Shown here: one piece after another, positions 24,481-36,854 of the stretch
Numbering within the stretch: the stretch's first letter is position 1
How the letters are laid out: every line of letters begins with the position of its first letter
Position numbers and translations under genes: made by a program
Notes under the pieces: generated by a model
The model's database searches: none
What the model saw: the letters and a program-made list of their open reading frames with translations, nothing else
What the model was told of the DNA's origin: nothing
Source: Quillaja saponaria
Lineage: Eukaryota; Streptophyta; Magnoliopsida; Fabales; Quillajaceae
Reading direction: 5' to 3'
Length of the DNA: 64,000 nucleotides
Assembly: GCA_029379385.1 (NCBI GenBank)
Contig: CM055611.1
Coordinates: 19,166,062 to 19,230,061, forward strand

Positions 24481-25199
24481 GGTCTTTGTCTTATACACCT
24501 ATATGCAGCCAACAACATTCATACTTGACTCTTGTGGAATGAGTCCCTCTGTCTCATTTTGGTGGAAAGTTGTTAGTTCTTCTTGCATAACTACTGTCCA
24601 TCTAGGATGTTTAAAGACATATTTGATGGTTTTTAGATCAATGGGTAAAGTGGTACTTATTAAACAATAATCTTAAGAAGAATAATTTGGATTTGGTTTT
24701 GGTTTTAGGAGACATATGCTATGACGAGGTTTTTCAACTAATTGAAATGATTGCTTTTGAACTTCAGTATTTGTAGGTTGTGAATTTGCTGGGTGAGAGA
24801 GATGATTTTCATCTAATGCAAGTAGCATATTTTCAGTTTCTTGTGTGTTGTCCTCTTTCATAGCAGTATGAGATTCGGAAAGTGCATTGGACAGATTCTT
24901 TGTGGGTTGGTTGCAATCTTGACATGTTATGAAATTCGCTGGAGATGGTTCTGTTCCATTATTGTTACCTTTAGGTTGATTTAGAGGGGAACTTACGTCA
25001 TTCATTGGATACAATAAGAAAGATTGCTGGGATAAGAGAGTTTCATCAAATTTCCTATGCATCATTCAGAAAAGGAATTTGTTGTACTAGACATATGTAT
25101 ATCAGAAAAAGAGTCCAGGACTTTGAAAAGGAAATGTTACCTTACCAAATACAACATGACGTGAAATATAAACACGACTCATGGGTGGATAGTAGCAAC

Positions 25200-26214
25200 G
25201 ATACTCTTTGTAAAAATTAGAATGCCCAAGGAAAACACAAGGAAATAATCTAGGGTCAAATTTTGTTTTTGCATATCCTCTCAGATAAGGAAAACATCTA
25301 TAGCCAAATACTCGTAAGGATGGATAATCTAGACTTTTTTGCTTTAATAATTCATGTGAACATTTTCACTTCAATACTTGAGATGGAAGACGATTAATTA
25401 GCTATATTGTTGTGGCAAAAGTTTATGTCCAAAATCTTTTTAGGCAATGACCACGAAAAAATTAAGTTAGGCAAAGTTCTATGATATTACGATGTTTATG
25501 CTCCACCAACCTATTTTGTTCTAAAGTGCATGGACAAGAAAGTTGATGTTTGATACTATGATCAGCTAGATAATCAAGAAATTTTTTATTGAAAAATTCA
25601 CCCTCACTATCAGACTGAAATATTTTAACTTATTTTCCAAATTGATTTTTCACATATTTATAAAAAGTAATGAAGCATTGGGTGAAGTTTGATTTTCTCT
25701 TCAATGGAAAATGAACCAAGTAACGCTTGTACACTCATCAATAAACACCACATAATATTTGAATTTCTGAAAGGATAAAATAGGTGTTGTACCCCAAAAT
25801 CATAATGTATGACATCAAGTGGTTGATTAGAAAAATCATTTGGACTTAGAAAAGGTAATTTGCATGCCTTAGCCATATGGCAGCTGTCAAAAAATTTTCA
25901 ACCTTATTTTTATAACTAGAAATCAATTTGTTTTTCTTTAGTACATTCACAACTGCAAAATGTGGATGTCCTAATCTTTGATGCCAAACCTCATCAGATA
26001 CCACTTGATGTCTGGTTGAGTAAAATACTTCCTTTCCTGGATGCAAGGCATACAATCCTCTAACTCTACTTCCTGACGCTATCTCTTTGTTGGTCTCCCT
26101 ATTCTTTATCACAAAACCATTCGATGAGAACAATAAAACATAAGGATATTCATACATCAATTGGTTAACAGAGATGAGATTTTTATTTATTTGTATCTCA
26201 GACACAACTAACAC
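25200..26214 (-). pseudogene. Copia gag-pre-integrase and integrase, broken
   Basis: The frame at 26214-25846 reads INKNLISVNQL and EVWHQRLGHPHFAVVNVL, the conserved lead into the integrase zinc finger. Degenerate integrase text follows towards 25200 (SPNDFSNQPLDVIHYD at about 25820). Frameshifts and stops are numerous. Confidence 0.75.
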
Positions 26215-26678
26215 ATTTTTAAGATTTAACTATTTGTTGCCAACTTGTATGTTTAAAGATCCTATATGAGTTATATCTAAGGCATTTCCATCACCCACAA
26301 TTATTTTATCATTACCATTGCAAGGCTTAAATGTATCAAGCTTACCATTGTCATCAATAATAAGAGCAGAAGCACTAGTTTCTGGATTCTAGGCAGCATC
26401 TTGGAAATTATTTACTGACATAGCTGCAAGATCTTATGTGGCTTCCTCAGGTTGGAATGATTGGTTGAATCGATGCTAATACTGCATGGCTGTAGGACTT
26501 GGTTTGTTATAGATTTGGCATTTCACAATTTGCCTACCCTTATGTTATGATTGTCGATTATTTTTGTAAGGCTGTCCACTTGTGTTGTTGGCTTTAATAT
26601 CTTTTTTTTTTAGTACTAGTCTAATTTAGGAAATCTATGACCTTTAGAAGTGAATGTTGTAGACTCTTGCTTTCCTTT

Positions 26679-26981
26679 TCAAGTGAAATTGTTTCCACCA
26701 TTATTATTTTGAAGACATTGTCCAACAAATGCTACATTTTGATTAGGAGCATTGAACAAATCATAGTAAAGCAAATTTTTCATAGTTTCATATTCTTGAA
26801 GTAAGGGAACAATTTGATGATAAGACGAAGTTGGCAGCTTGAGCATAGATGTAACAAATGCCTCATAGCCATGACCTAGCCCTCTTAATATTGCAAAAAC
26901 TCTATTGCAATCACTTACTGGCTTCCCAATTATAGCCAATTCATCACATAAGTTTTTGAATATGCGTAGATACTCAAACAT
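26679..26981 (-). pseudogene. Copia gag (UBN2-type) remnant
   Basis: A 100-codon frame with FKNLCDELAIIGKPVSD and LGHGYEAFVTSMLKLP, typical of Copia gag. The start and nucleocapsid zinc knuckle are degraded (a trace of K-G-R-Q-I lies near 26520-26545). Part of the element at 22806-27866. Confidence 0.8.
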
Positions 26982-27572
26982 GGTAAGAGATTTCTTACTC
27001 TAGAATTGAAGTTATTAGGTCAAGTAGAACTTCGTTCTCTCTCTCTTAAGGTTCTTGAGCAAATGAATCTTACTAGAGCATTCCATACCTCTCTAAAGGT
27101 CTTTAAGCCTACAACTAGACTTAGAACCTCTTCAGATAAAGTGCCTATAATCAAGCCTTGAAAAAGTTGATCCGATCTTTTCCATGCTATATATTATGGG
27201 TTAAACCCCTTTCTCAACCGCAGCTTCATCGAAAAAGACTGCGAGCTCCTATTATGGCATAGGATAACTCCCGTCAATGAATCCAGCCATGTCTTGGCTT
27301 TCAATTAAGCCCATGATCTGAGTTTTCCATAAAGGAAAGTTTGTTTGAGATAGTTTCATGGAGACAAAGTTTCGTCTCAAACAAACTTTCCAAGGTTCAA
27401 GTTTGAAGGATAGGGGTGTTTTGGTGAGCTTTCTATAACAGAGGATGAAGAGAATGTCATTGTTTTTTTTTTTTTTTTTTTTTTTTTAAAGGTAATGGTA
27501 GAAGAAAAAAGAAAAAGAAAAGATTTTTAGAAGTAGAAAACCTCAAACACTTTGAGGTATACTCTAATACCA

Positions 27573-27866
27573 TAAAGACTTTTATAAAACAATGTAAGGT
27601 GTAAATTCTCTAACTCAATAGTTGAGTCTTGGAGTTCTGTATTTGTCAATATTCATAGACTAAATTTACAAGTATGAAATACATTAGCAAGGCTATACAT
27701 TACATGATTTCCTTGACTGTCTCAATCATAATTTCTTGATCGCTTGATTCATGGGTCATTGTTTAACTCATTTATTCTATCTTAATTGTGTGAGAAAACT
27801 ATGGTAAAATCCTTTTCATGTCCAAATTCATTATCTTGTGCATGTCTAAATTCATTATCTTCTATA
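27573..27866 (-). repeat. 5' LTR of the minus-strand Copia element
   Basis: Partner of 22806-23124. Its low-coordinate end abuts the primer-binding site and its high-coordinate end abuts the CTTAC target duplication, which fixes both LTR boundaries. Confidence 0.85.
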
Positions 27867-27871
27867 CTTAC

Positions 27872-28069
27872 TTGGAAACATGAGGTGAGTATTAATTGGT
27901 TCCTCCTTTCTATGATTTACGTGTTGCAATGATACCATTGTTTATGCCCAATTGAGTTAGAATTGATTAACCATGAAGGCATGAAGTATATAAGTATTCC
28001 ACTACCATTTTGTTTGGCAGCTAAGAAATTGGAGAAACATAATGTAAACTTTATTATTAACTCACTGGT
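27872..28069. other. Short unannotated spacer
   Basis: AT-rich sequence between the Copia target duplication and the small inverted repeat. No gene seen. Confidence 0.5.
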
Positions 28070-28497
28070 GATTCATTTGTAATTGAGAAACCCTTTTGAA
28101 AACTTTATTATGGCACTACTTTAATTTCTAATGGGAATGGCAGTATTGTGTTTATTGCGCATTGTATTGAATATTATCAGATCTGCAATTGAATATAAGC
28201 AAATGAAAGCTGCATAAAATCACTCATTATTCCATTTAAGTTTTAATCTGTTAATATTTTACATTATTCATTTTAGTCCTAGGATTAGATTGTGGCTTCG
28301 TTTAGAACATGACAAGTAATGAATCAGAAACATTCATAGCAGAAGCCAACAAATACGCATGTTTCTGGATGTTACAATATGTACAGTATATATATATCTG
28401 CCACCCAAATTAACTAATACAATATGTATACTAAACATATACTTATTAACCTTATAAATATGTATATTAAATACATAATATCTAATTTATGCTAATC
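28070..28497. repeat. Small inverted repeat, left copy
   Basis: The reverse complement of this block lies at 34053-34485; anchors are CAGATCTGCAATTGAATATA (28178) and GATTAGATTGTGGC (28282). A partial direct copy lies at about 21640-21770. Its distance from the window's palindrome centre (about 31.3 kb) fits the larger arms at 18733 and 41535. Confidence 0.8.
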
Positions 28498-30633
28498 TAC
28501 AATTTGAAATCTGACTTGTACAATTCCACAATGATCAATTTTACTTTAAAAATTTATATACCAAACGGGTACCAAAACTTCTTTCGATTACTATGTTCAT
28601 TTAAGCGTTTAGCTCAAAAATATTTGCTTCGTGAATTTAACTTGTATATGATGGTCTACTTTAGCATTCTTTATGTCTTTTTGTCTTCTTTTTTTCTTTT
28701 TCTTTTTCTTTTGTACATATTTATACTTTATACGAAAATTACTTAATAACAATTTTTTTTATTCTCTTAAATACTCTTATGATTTTTTACAATTATATAA
28801 ATACTATTTAGTTATTATTTTATAGTATTAAAATACACTATTAATTTTTTTCTTCTAATTCTTCACCATCTTAATATTAATAAGATTGAGTTTGGATCCA
28901 CAGAAGAGACAATCCCTGAAGAGGTTCTTGGAGAGTCTGAACGACATATCCCTGGAGGTACGTAGTACTAAGACTTTTCCACAAAAGCGGTAAGTTTTAA
29001 TTAAAATAATATGAAAGGGAAGCCTCTGTCCATGGTTGCAAAAGTTTTAAGCTTTAAAGCAATCTTTGCCCGTTAATTCACACCTGATTTATCTACAATA
29101 ATCCCTAATTTAACCCTGAAATCTCTAATCTTATTTAAATAGCTTCAATTTTTATGGTTTTTAAAATATAGATAAATTATTAAAAAATTCAATCTGCAAT
29201 TGAATTGTGGAAGCTGCATTAGGGAGAAGCTATGCCTGAAAGAGAATCCAGTATATCGTAAAGAGTTTATGTTCTCTGTTTCTATATTTGTTTAATTTCA
29301 AATCATTATTGAAATATCCACCCTAAAATAGTTTCTAGATTTGAAAAATGAGGATGGAGGGAGGAGAGAACCATAACATGGTGGAAGAGATGATGGGTGT
29401 AAATATATGCATTTCTTTTTTTCCAGAAAAAATATAAAAATTTGTGGAAGAGTCCCAAAACAAAAGGCACCTCTCCACGGATTTCCTTTACAATGGATCC
29501 GTGCTCAATAGGATTATAACTCTTTTTAACTATTAGTTTTTTTTAAAAATTTTCTCAATTTTTATGAATCAAAATTAAAAAAAGAAACTATAATTTAAAA
29601 TAAATATTAAGAGTATATTTTATTATTTTATTATACTATTATTTTCATAATTCTTCTTCTATCTTAAGAATTAAAAGAAAAACTTTATAAATTTATATTA
29701 TTAATTATATTTACTTATTTTTTAATTACCTTAACAAAGAGTAATTATTATTTCATAGTATTAAAATATTGTGCATATATTTTTCTAACTCTTAAATAAG
29801 AATAATTTTTTCTAACTCTTAATTCTTCTTTTAACTTAAGAATTAAAAGAAAAAAATTTTAAAATATATTTTTAATTATATTTACTTATATGTTTAATTA
29901 CATCAACATAAAATAACATTTAGTTTTTATTTAGAATTAAAATATTGTGCTTCAAATAAATTATTTTTTTTTCTAACTGTTTAAAATTTATTACTAATAT
30001 TATTATAATTCTTATTTTTTTAATTAATAATTCTCAATTTCATTAATTAAAATTAAGGAAGAAACTATGAATTAAAGAAATATTAAGAGTATAGGTTTTA
30101 TTATTATAATATTATTTTCTTAATTATTCTTCTATGTTAAGAATTAGAAGAAAATATTTATGAATTATAATTTTTTTAATATGTAAGTCAATTCTAGTTG
30201 AAAGTGTGTATCTTTATAATATATAAAAGAGCCTTAAAGGAAGAATATTTTATTTTCTATTTGACTCTTTATACTTATTAAATTTCAATATTGCCACGCC
30301 CCTCTTGATGTTTAGAGTTTGAATGAAAATTGAAAATTTTAAGAATAAATACATTTCTAATTGAATGGTAGAGTTCTAATATGAATTGTTTTCTTTTTTT
30401 CAAAACTTCCTAGATGTTTAGAGTTTGAATGAAATTTAAAATTTAAAACTTAACATATTTCCAATTAAACTATTAGAGTTTTGTTCTAATGTGAATTTTT
30501 TTTTTTTTTTTTCATAACTTTCTAATAGTTTTAGAATTGTATAATTATATTATATATAATTACATGAGCAAAACCTATATTTACATAATACATTGGCAAG
30601 CTTGAAACTTTTTATCCTACTATAATTGGTTAG
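28498..30633. repeat. AT-rich degenerate tandem repeats and unannotated sequence
   Basis: From about 29500 to 30210 a unit of roughly 180-250 bp (TTAATTATATTTACTTAT, TATTAAAATATTGTGC, AAAATTAAGGAAGAAACTAT) recurs about three times, with another partial copy at 28745-28880. The array ends with TATAAAAGAGCCTTAAAGGA at about 30220. An inverted relative occupies 48650-49640. A GC-richer stretch at 28885-28965 with a GGAG/GTACGT donor-like site could be an exon remnant, but nothing is recognised. No gene. Confidence 0.5.
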
Positions 30634-33602
30634 TGTCATAACCTGCTATTGAAAACATTAAATTATGACCAATTGGTGTAAATTTTAAGTGCAAGCATAG
30701 AAAGTAAATAACTATGATAATTATAACTATATATATATATATATACATAATTTATATAAACAATTGATTGGGATTTGATTGAATTGGATCTTGACGTAGG
30801 TAAGCTTTATTGATAAGTAAAATAAATCTTAAACAAAGAAAAAGTTGTGTACATAAACACACACCACCAACTTGAAAAAATTTGACTTTGACTATGATTT
30901 TTTTCTTTCTTTTCATTTTTTTTGTCTTTTCTTTAGGCCCTCCACCGCCTCTGCTTTCTTGTTGTTCTTCCTCTGCCACCGACTTGGCACATGCCCTGTT
31001 CCTTTTTATGTTTGGCTGTGAAACCTTCCTTGGATGGAGAGAACCCCTTTGTGGCAGCCATCTTTTTCCCTTTATTTTTGTTTTTGTTGGTGCCGTTGAG
31101 GGGTGGGTGTTGTGAGGCCGTGTAACAGCCCTCCCTAAAGCATCAACATGAGCCAGCCACCTTAATCCACTGTTTAGAGCTGAATTGTTTTCTTTTGTCT
31201 ATCCTTAAAGTGGCTAGGAAAACGGTGAGCTGCCTGCAGTGAGAAGGTAAAATGCTTTCCTTTTTATTTTTCTTCCTAGTCTTAATTTTTTTTTCCTTTT
31301 TCTTGTCGTGTGAGTATTATGTGTTAGGCTTGGTGTGCTTTGTTTTGAGCCAAAATTTTAGTAAGGTGAAGTGTGTATAGGCTGTTGCAGTGAGCTTCAA
31401 TATTGCTGGGGTGGGTGTGTGACCGAGTGAGTGATCTTGGGTAAGTTTTGGATAAGGTTGACAGTAACTATGGGTGAAGGCTGCCATGCCCTGTCTAGGG
31501 CTGGTTGCAGCCGTGAGGAATGAGGGTTTTTGTATTCCAATCCGTCACCTTGTCCTGATTGAAGTTGTCTGCTATCTCTTGAGTAACTTGAGAGAAGACA
31601 ACAGGCATGTTCCTATACACTGCCGTGGGCCTTGGTGGAGCTTGAGTTACTCTCAAGTTCAAGTTCAAACTTGTTTCTTGAGAGGTTAATTTGATTGAAA
31701 GTGCTATCGAAAGATGTTAGAATAACAAAGTAACAAGTGCATAAATTTTTTTTAATGTCTTAGAATTTTGATTTAATTATATTCATGCTACTATTTTAAG
31801 TATTGATAAATTTTAGTTAGGTAAGCTAGTTGTACGTCTTTTAAGTTAACTAGAAATGTAAAAGAATTTAGTTAAGGTATAATGTTAATTGATTATGCAT
31901 GGAGATTATAGAAATGAGAGTTAATAAAATAATAATAAGGAACGTATAAGACGATTATGTGAATTGGAGAAGGAAGAGTTAGGAATTAAATTTTGTTAAA
32001 GACAAATAGGTATAGTTCAACTTCTTTATGAAGTTTAGATAACTCATTTAAATTGATTTAAATAATTAGATTGTGGGTAATAGGAATCAGTGGGATGGTG
32101 TTGAGCTTATTGGGAAGTATATATATATATACATAAGAACACATACTCACAAACTAGGGTAAATTATAAGTACTAGATGATTGACTAATGTTTACAAGAA
32201 ATTAAATGTTAATATATATATATATATATATATATATAGATGTTAATTTATGTAGGTTTCCTTGAGAAATTAAGTAATTAAGAAATATAAAATTAGATTA
32301 GGCTAATATTAAAGTATGGATTCTAAATTATTGAATAAATTGAAATGATTATAATTAGTAATGTATGAATTTATGATTTTCAGCTTAGGAGCATGTTAAG
32401 GATTTATCAACACTTTCACCACAATCTAAGCCAGACGATGAACGAAATCCGTGAACTAGGTGAGTGGTTAATTGCTACCTTTAGGGGCTAGAATAGTATG
32501 TGTGATTATATGTTTATTTGAATATGCGTGATATGTTTACTTGGATATGCATGATATATGACAAGTAAGCAAGTAGAGTATTTCAGAAATTTATCTGAAT
32601 TATATTTGTTTGATATTGGTTGCTTTGATTGACATTGATTGTGTTTGATAAGGGCCAACTCGTGAACATTTTCTGGAAAATGATTTTCATTTCTGAAATT
32701 AAAAATCCAGGTGCACCTTGGATACTCTGATTTGAAATCATGAGAAATCCTGATTCTGATATATTTTTTAAAAATTGAGTGCTCAGCCCTGGTGGGATGG
32801 ATTGTTTACGGGAAATTAATTTGGTGTGCGGGCATGTACATGCCCGGCAGGGGGTGATATTGGTGTGCGGGGCTGGGTTACTTGTTGGCCTTTTGCTTGT
32901 TTTGTTTGATATCATTGCTCTGATAAATTTGGGATCTTGTGCATCGTGTAAATTAAGAATTTATGACCGTTACAATGTATACGTGCGATGCGAATTAAGA
33001 TATGAATAAGGTTACGCAATGTTATTATGTATGTTATATGCTTGTGATGTGTGATGCTAGTACCTTTTGAGTACGATTTTCCACTCACTGAGTCTGTAGA
33101 ACTCACCCCTTTCCTGTGGGTATATTTTTAGTAGCAGGACCTCATAAGAAGTTAACCGCTAATGCGAGGTTTTGCTAAGGATTTGACGACAAGGTATGCC
33201 TCAGAATCTCATACTTGGAGTTAAGGTTGAAAGTTTGCAGTCACATTAGAACTGTGAGTGTCAAATGTGGTATGATGTAATATTCTAGTACTTGTTTTGT
33301 TAATGATGTGAACGGAGCAGAGTTCCTTATGGTCTTTGTATTATGTTGAGTAATAAAAGAGTTTATAGGATTGTATCTTAAGGCATGTTCCAGATTGTAA
33401 GGGACCTCTGCCGGAATTTTCAGTAAGTGTGATTTGTTGTAATCAACTAATTTTTATTTATTGTTAATTTTTGTCTTTATAATTTCTTGGTTTTACTCGT
33501 TGGTGAGTCAAGAGTCATGGTCATTTTTTTTATTTGAGTCAGGGTTACGGAGGTTTGGTTACCATTCCTCCGGCCAATCATGCCTCCATGAGGGGTGTGA
33601 CA
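30634..33602. mobile_element. LTR-like unit of about 3 kb, copy 2 (probable solo LTR)
   Basis: The second copy of the unit at 8822-11877. It begins TGTCATAACCTG and ends GGGGTGTGACA and is flanked by the perfect 5-bp duplication GTTAG (30629-30633 and 33603-33607). The most conserved part is 32640-33602, including GAGTGCTCAGCC and GGTGTGCGGGGCTGGG. It holds AT-rich microsatellites (about 32212-32238) and no gag or pol frame. It is a probable solo LTR. The short frames at 30752-31115, 31474-31689 and 32583-33106 lie within it and are not genes. Confidence 0.75.
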
Positions 33603-33607
33603 GTTAG

Positions 33608-34052
33608 TTTATTCCAAGCATAACTTCTTATATGCTTTCATTATATCTGCTTATGAAGCTTTATGTCTATATTCTTTTTTTTTGTTTTTTGCAACTTCTC
33701 CATGTTTATATACTTCTTTTTGTTTTGGTGTATACACTTCTAGAGAATATATATTAAATATTAAAGAGTATAGAGGAGGAATTGGAGGGAGGTCATAATC
33801 ATGAGGTTCAATACTAATGTACATTGACTATCATTGCTAAAAACCATATATATGCATATTATTCTCATGTAAAATTAGGCATGACATGGGCCAGAATGAT
33901 TCTGAAAGAGAAAAAATAGTTAATTCATATATATACACTATTGTTATTGATTTTGTTTCTCCTTTTATTTATTATTATCTTATACCAATAACTGCAAAAA
34001 AATTTATTATTATCTTATTTATTTACCACTTTATGAACAAATTGTTTATACA
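33608..34052. other. Spacer between LTR-like unit and inverted repeat
   Basis: AT-rich with short microsatellites; no gene or known element seen. Confidence 0.5.
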
Positions 34053-34485
34053 GGATTAGCATAAATTAGATATTATGTATTTAATATACATATTTATAAG
34101 ATTAATAAGTATATGTTTAGTATACATATTGTATTGGTTAATTTGGGTGGCAGATTATCTTTTATATATATATATACTGTGTACATATTGTAACATCCAG
34201 AAACATGCTTATTTGTAGGCTTCTGCTATGAATGTTTCTGATTCATTACTTGTCATGTTCTAAACGAGGCCACAATCTAATCCTATTACTAAAATGAATA
34301 ATGTAAAATATTAACAGATTAAAACTTAAATGGAATAATGAGTGATTTCATGCAGCTTTCATTTGCTTATATTCAATTGCAGATCTGATAATATTCAATA
34401 CAATGCGCAATAAACACAAATACTGCCATTCCATTAGAAATTAAAGGAGTTACATAATAAAGTTTTCAAAAAGATTTCTCAATTA
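34053..34485. repeat. Small inverted repeat, right copy
   Basis: Reverse complement of 28070-28497. It ends with AATTGCAGATCTGATAATAT near 34378, and a short piece of the same text recurs at 34546-34580. No gene. Confidence 0.8.
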
Positions 34486-35939
34486 AAATGAAAAAATTAT
34501 TTTTATATCGAAATAATAAGGTGTTCATATGATACAATCATGTATATTCAATTGCAGATCTGATAATATTTAATATGTATATTAAATCAACCTATTTTAT
34601 GGTATCATAATAATAAGGTGAGTATTAATTGTATTAATATTTATTATCTTATAAATATGTATATTAAATCAATCTAGCATTGGTTTTTTTTTTTTTTTAT
34701 AAGAATCTTACTCATTGATTGAGCAAAAAGATAAAACGCTAACCAATGACTCGGAGTGAAGCATTATTGATTATAATCGAAAATCAAATTGAAATTGAAC
34801 TTATTAAATTTTTAAATTATTTTTATGTTAAATAATCACAAAAAATTATTCGATTATTAAGCTTTTTATTTTAATTAAAATGGAACCCAAAAGTATTAAT
34901 TTGTTTTCGATTTGATTGTAATCATTTCTAAATAATCAAAATAACCGAAAGAAACTAAATTGCAATTGCATATGATAACTACGTACCCTAAAAGATTAAA
35001 AAGCGGATTGATTAGTGGGTTCACAATAAGAAAACAAACATAAAAAGGTAGAACACTAAAATATCCGTACACTAAAGGTTGTGGGGAAAAATTTCAAGCA
35101 CCATTGTAATATTCAACAATTTCTAGCACTACAGAAATATTCACAATATAATATTACAACCATTTAAAATAAAACACAGGTAATAATGATTATGTGGCTG
35201 GCTTAATAAATATATTTTTTTTTTTCTAAAACAATAAAAATGAAAAATATTGAAAAACTTAAATTCTTAATATTTTAAATCTGTTTGGTCGGTGAGGAAT
35301 AAAAGGAGAAGACCGGTGTTCTTAATACATTAACTCAGAAATGCTTTTGCATGTCTACTAGATTAACCTAGAAATGCTTCTGCAACTTAACAACCCAGCC
35401 CAACGAGTCTATAGTCAAATCTGTAGCCACACAAAACAAGGAACTTCCCACCCAAAAATAAATTTTCTTTTTTTACAGGTGTCCATAAAATACTTGTTAA
35501 AGTAATAAAAATAGAAATTTTGTATTATTAATTATAATGATTCACTATAATTTCAGTATTTTCTAATAAATAACTTTTTACTTTTAGAATATTTCAAATT
35601 CCAAAACCTAAATTTATTACATCTTACCAAATGTCCTTTAGCACTAGCTAGAAAAATCCAAAATAAAAAACTAGCAAAGATGGCACCACAACCACACTTG
35701 GAATAAAACCCCGAAATTCACGAATTGAAATAAGCAGGGATGAAAGAAAATGGATCAAACACCACTCGCGAACTACAAATATACCCTCCGGAAATGAACT
35801 TTGTATCAAATACTCTTAGCCAGAGGTGGAAGGTTTTCTATTTTGTCACATTACACGAAAAAATACCACTTCTTGCTGCACTAATTAACCATATTTATTG
35901 TTTTCCAGTTTTATCTATCAGGGCTGAAACCTTAGATCT
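34486..35939. other. Intergenic sequence with partial R2 repeat
   Basis: Contains a partial R2 copy at about 34900-35060 (GGATTGATTAGTGGGTT). The remainder is AT-rich. The 69-codon frame at 35740-35949 has no domain features and overlaps the 3' side of the minus-strand exon-like segment. Confidence 0.5.
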
Positions 35940-35949
35940 GTCAAATTGA

Positions 35950-36300
35950 CCATTGAGAGAGATCCCATTCCACAACGTAGTCGGCACGAGTTCTAGCAGG
36001 AGCAACCGCCATGTCCAAGGCCGTTTTGGCGTCGCAGAAATTCTCACTGCAAAAATCAGAATACAGATCTGGAAGAATACAAACTAGAAAATCGAGGAAG
36101 GCTTTCTCATAACCAAACGAGAAATGAGGAAAAAGAAAAAACAGTAGAGAAACTTCGAATGCGCTAAAGGAAGGGGACTTTCACGAGATCGGAGATCGAT
36201 GTTGGAGTTGTGGGACGGCTAGTCACGTGGCCGACGAAGTTGGATTTTTCAGGCGAGAACGGGAATTGTGAGAGAGACAAGTCGAGTCGTACGGATTTAT
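35950..36300 (-). other. Possible terminal exon and upstream exon of an unrecognised gene
   Basis: On the minus strand a segment bounded by an acceptor-like TTTTTGCAG at about 36052 reads ENFCDAKTALDMAVAPARTR and then YVVEWDLSQWSI before a TGA at 35948-35950. It has higher GC and better codon balance than the flanks. A second GC-rich stretch, about 36170-36300, could be an upstream exon or 5' UTR, but no in-frame start codon was found. I do not recognise the product. It may be a gene relic. Confidence 0.35.
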
Positions 36301-36654
36301 TTGACCTTTGGCTACACAAGGACAAACTGAGAGCTAATGTCTGGTACTAACAGGTGAAGAACCCTTTGTAATTCAAGAGGCAACAAAAGGAATTTGTTCC
36401 ATGGTATTAATCAAGATTAAAGAAGTTGCAGAAGATAATATATTAAGAACACCATTTAAGTTTTCTTTCTTTGTTTCTCACTAAACAAACAGATTTTTTT
36501 TTTTAAATTAAGAAATTGATTTTTTTGCCATTTTTTATTGTTTTGGAAAAAAAGAAATAAAAATTTATTAAGTCTGCTACATAGATAAGATGGACACATT
36601 AATATCTATGCTATTTTGAATGGCTGTATTTTGAATATTCAGTAATGCTAGAAA

Positions 36655-36845
36655 TTTAAAAATTTTCTTGCCGGGTTCAAATACACTAATTGATAAATCG
36701 TGTTTTAGTTAATATTTTTACCAAATTTATTAAAATAAAACTTTTTACCATAACAAATTTTATATAAATATTACCTTCTTATAATGATATTTATTAAAAA
36801 ATTAATTAATTAATTTCAAATGAAGTCTATTTCTCGCTTTTAAAA
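36655..36845. repeat. Segmental repeat R2, partial copy
   Basis: Matches the 3' half of R2 (about 7675-7860 and 14760-14950), starting at GGTTCAAATACACTAATTGA. It runs directly into R1 copy c, a junction not seen in the other copies. Confidence 0.6.
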
Positions 36846-36854
36846 ATTTCTCTT

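Larger units (their letters stand above)
22806..27866 (-). mobile_element. Degenerate Copia retrotransposon with TA..TA LTR ends
   Basis: The complete element is 5061 bp and reads on the minus strand. LTRs are at 22806-23124 (3') and 27573-27866 (5'), and the 5-bp duplication CTTAC is on both sides (22801-22805 and 27867-27871). The primer site is TGGTATTAGAGT, read on the minus strand from 27572 to 27561. In element order there are: gag of the UBN2 type (26981-26679, AILRGLGHGYEAFVTSML), gag-pre-integrase (26214-25846, VWHQRLGHPHF), integrase remnants (about 25860-25200), reverse transcriptase with LLLYVDDIIF (about 24480-23889) and RNase H with SSTKAEHRAMASTATELTW (23487-23302). Many stops and frameshifts disable it, for example a TGA at 24447-24445 where K-A-R-L is expected. 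The gag and RNase H text resembles the Ale/Retrofit group. It is older than the element at 55903. Confidence 0.9.

Noticed and set aside
24479..25220. Plus-strand and long minus-strand frames inside the old Copia element
   Set aside because: They lie within a degenerate retrotransposon and correspond to antisense or linker regions between integrase and RT.
30752..33106. Several short frames including a Gly/Lys-rich one
   Set aside because: They lie inside the LTR-like unit and are not conserved in its other copy.
35126..35145. CACTACAGAAATATTC as the partner of the CACTA end at 41551
   Set aside because: The flanking 3-bp sequences do not match and the subterminal regions are not convincingly alike.
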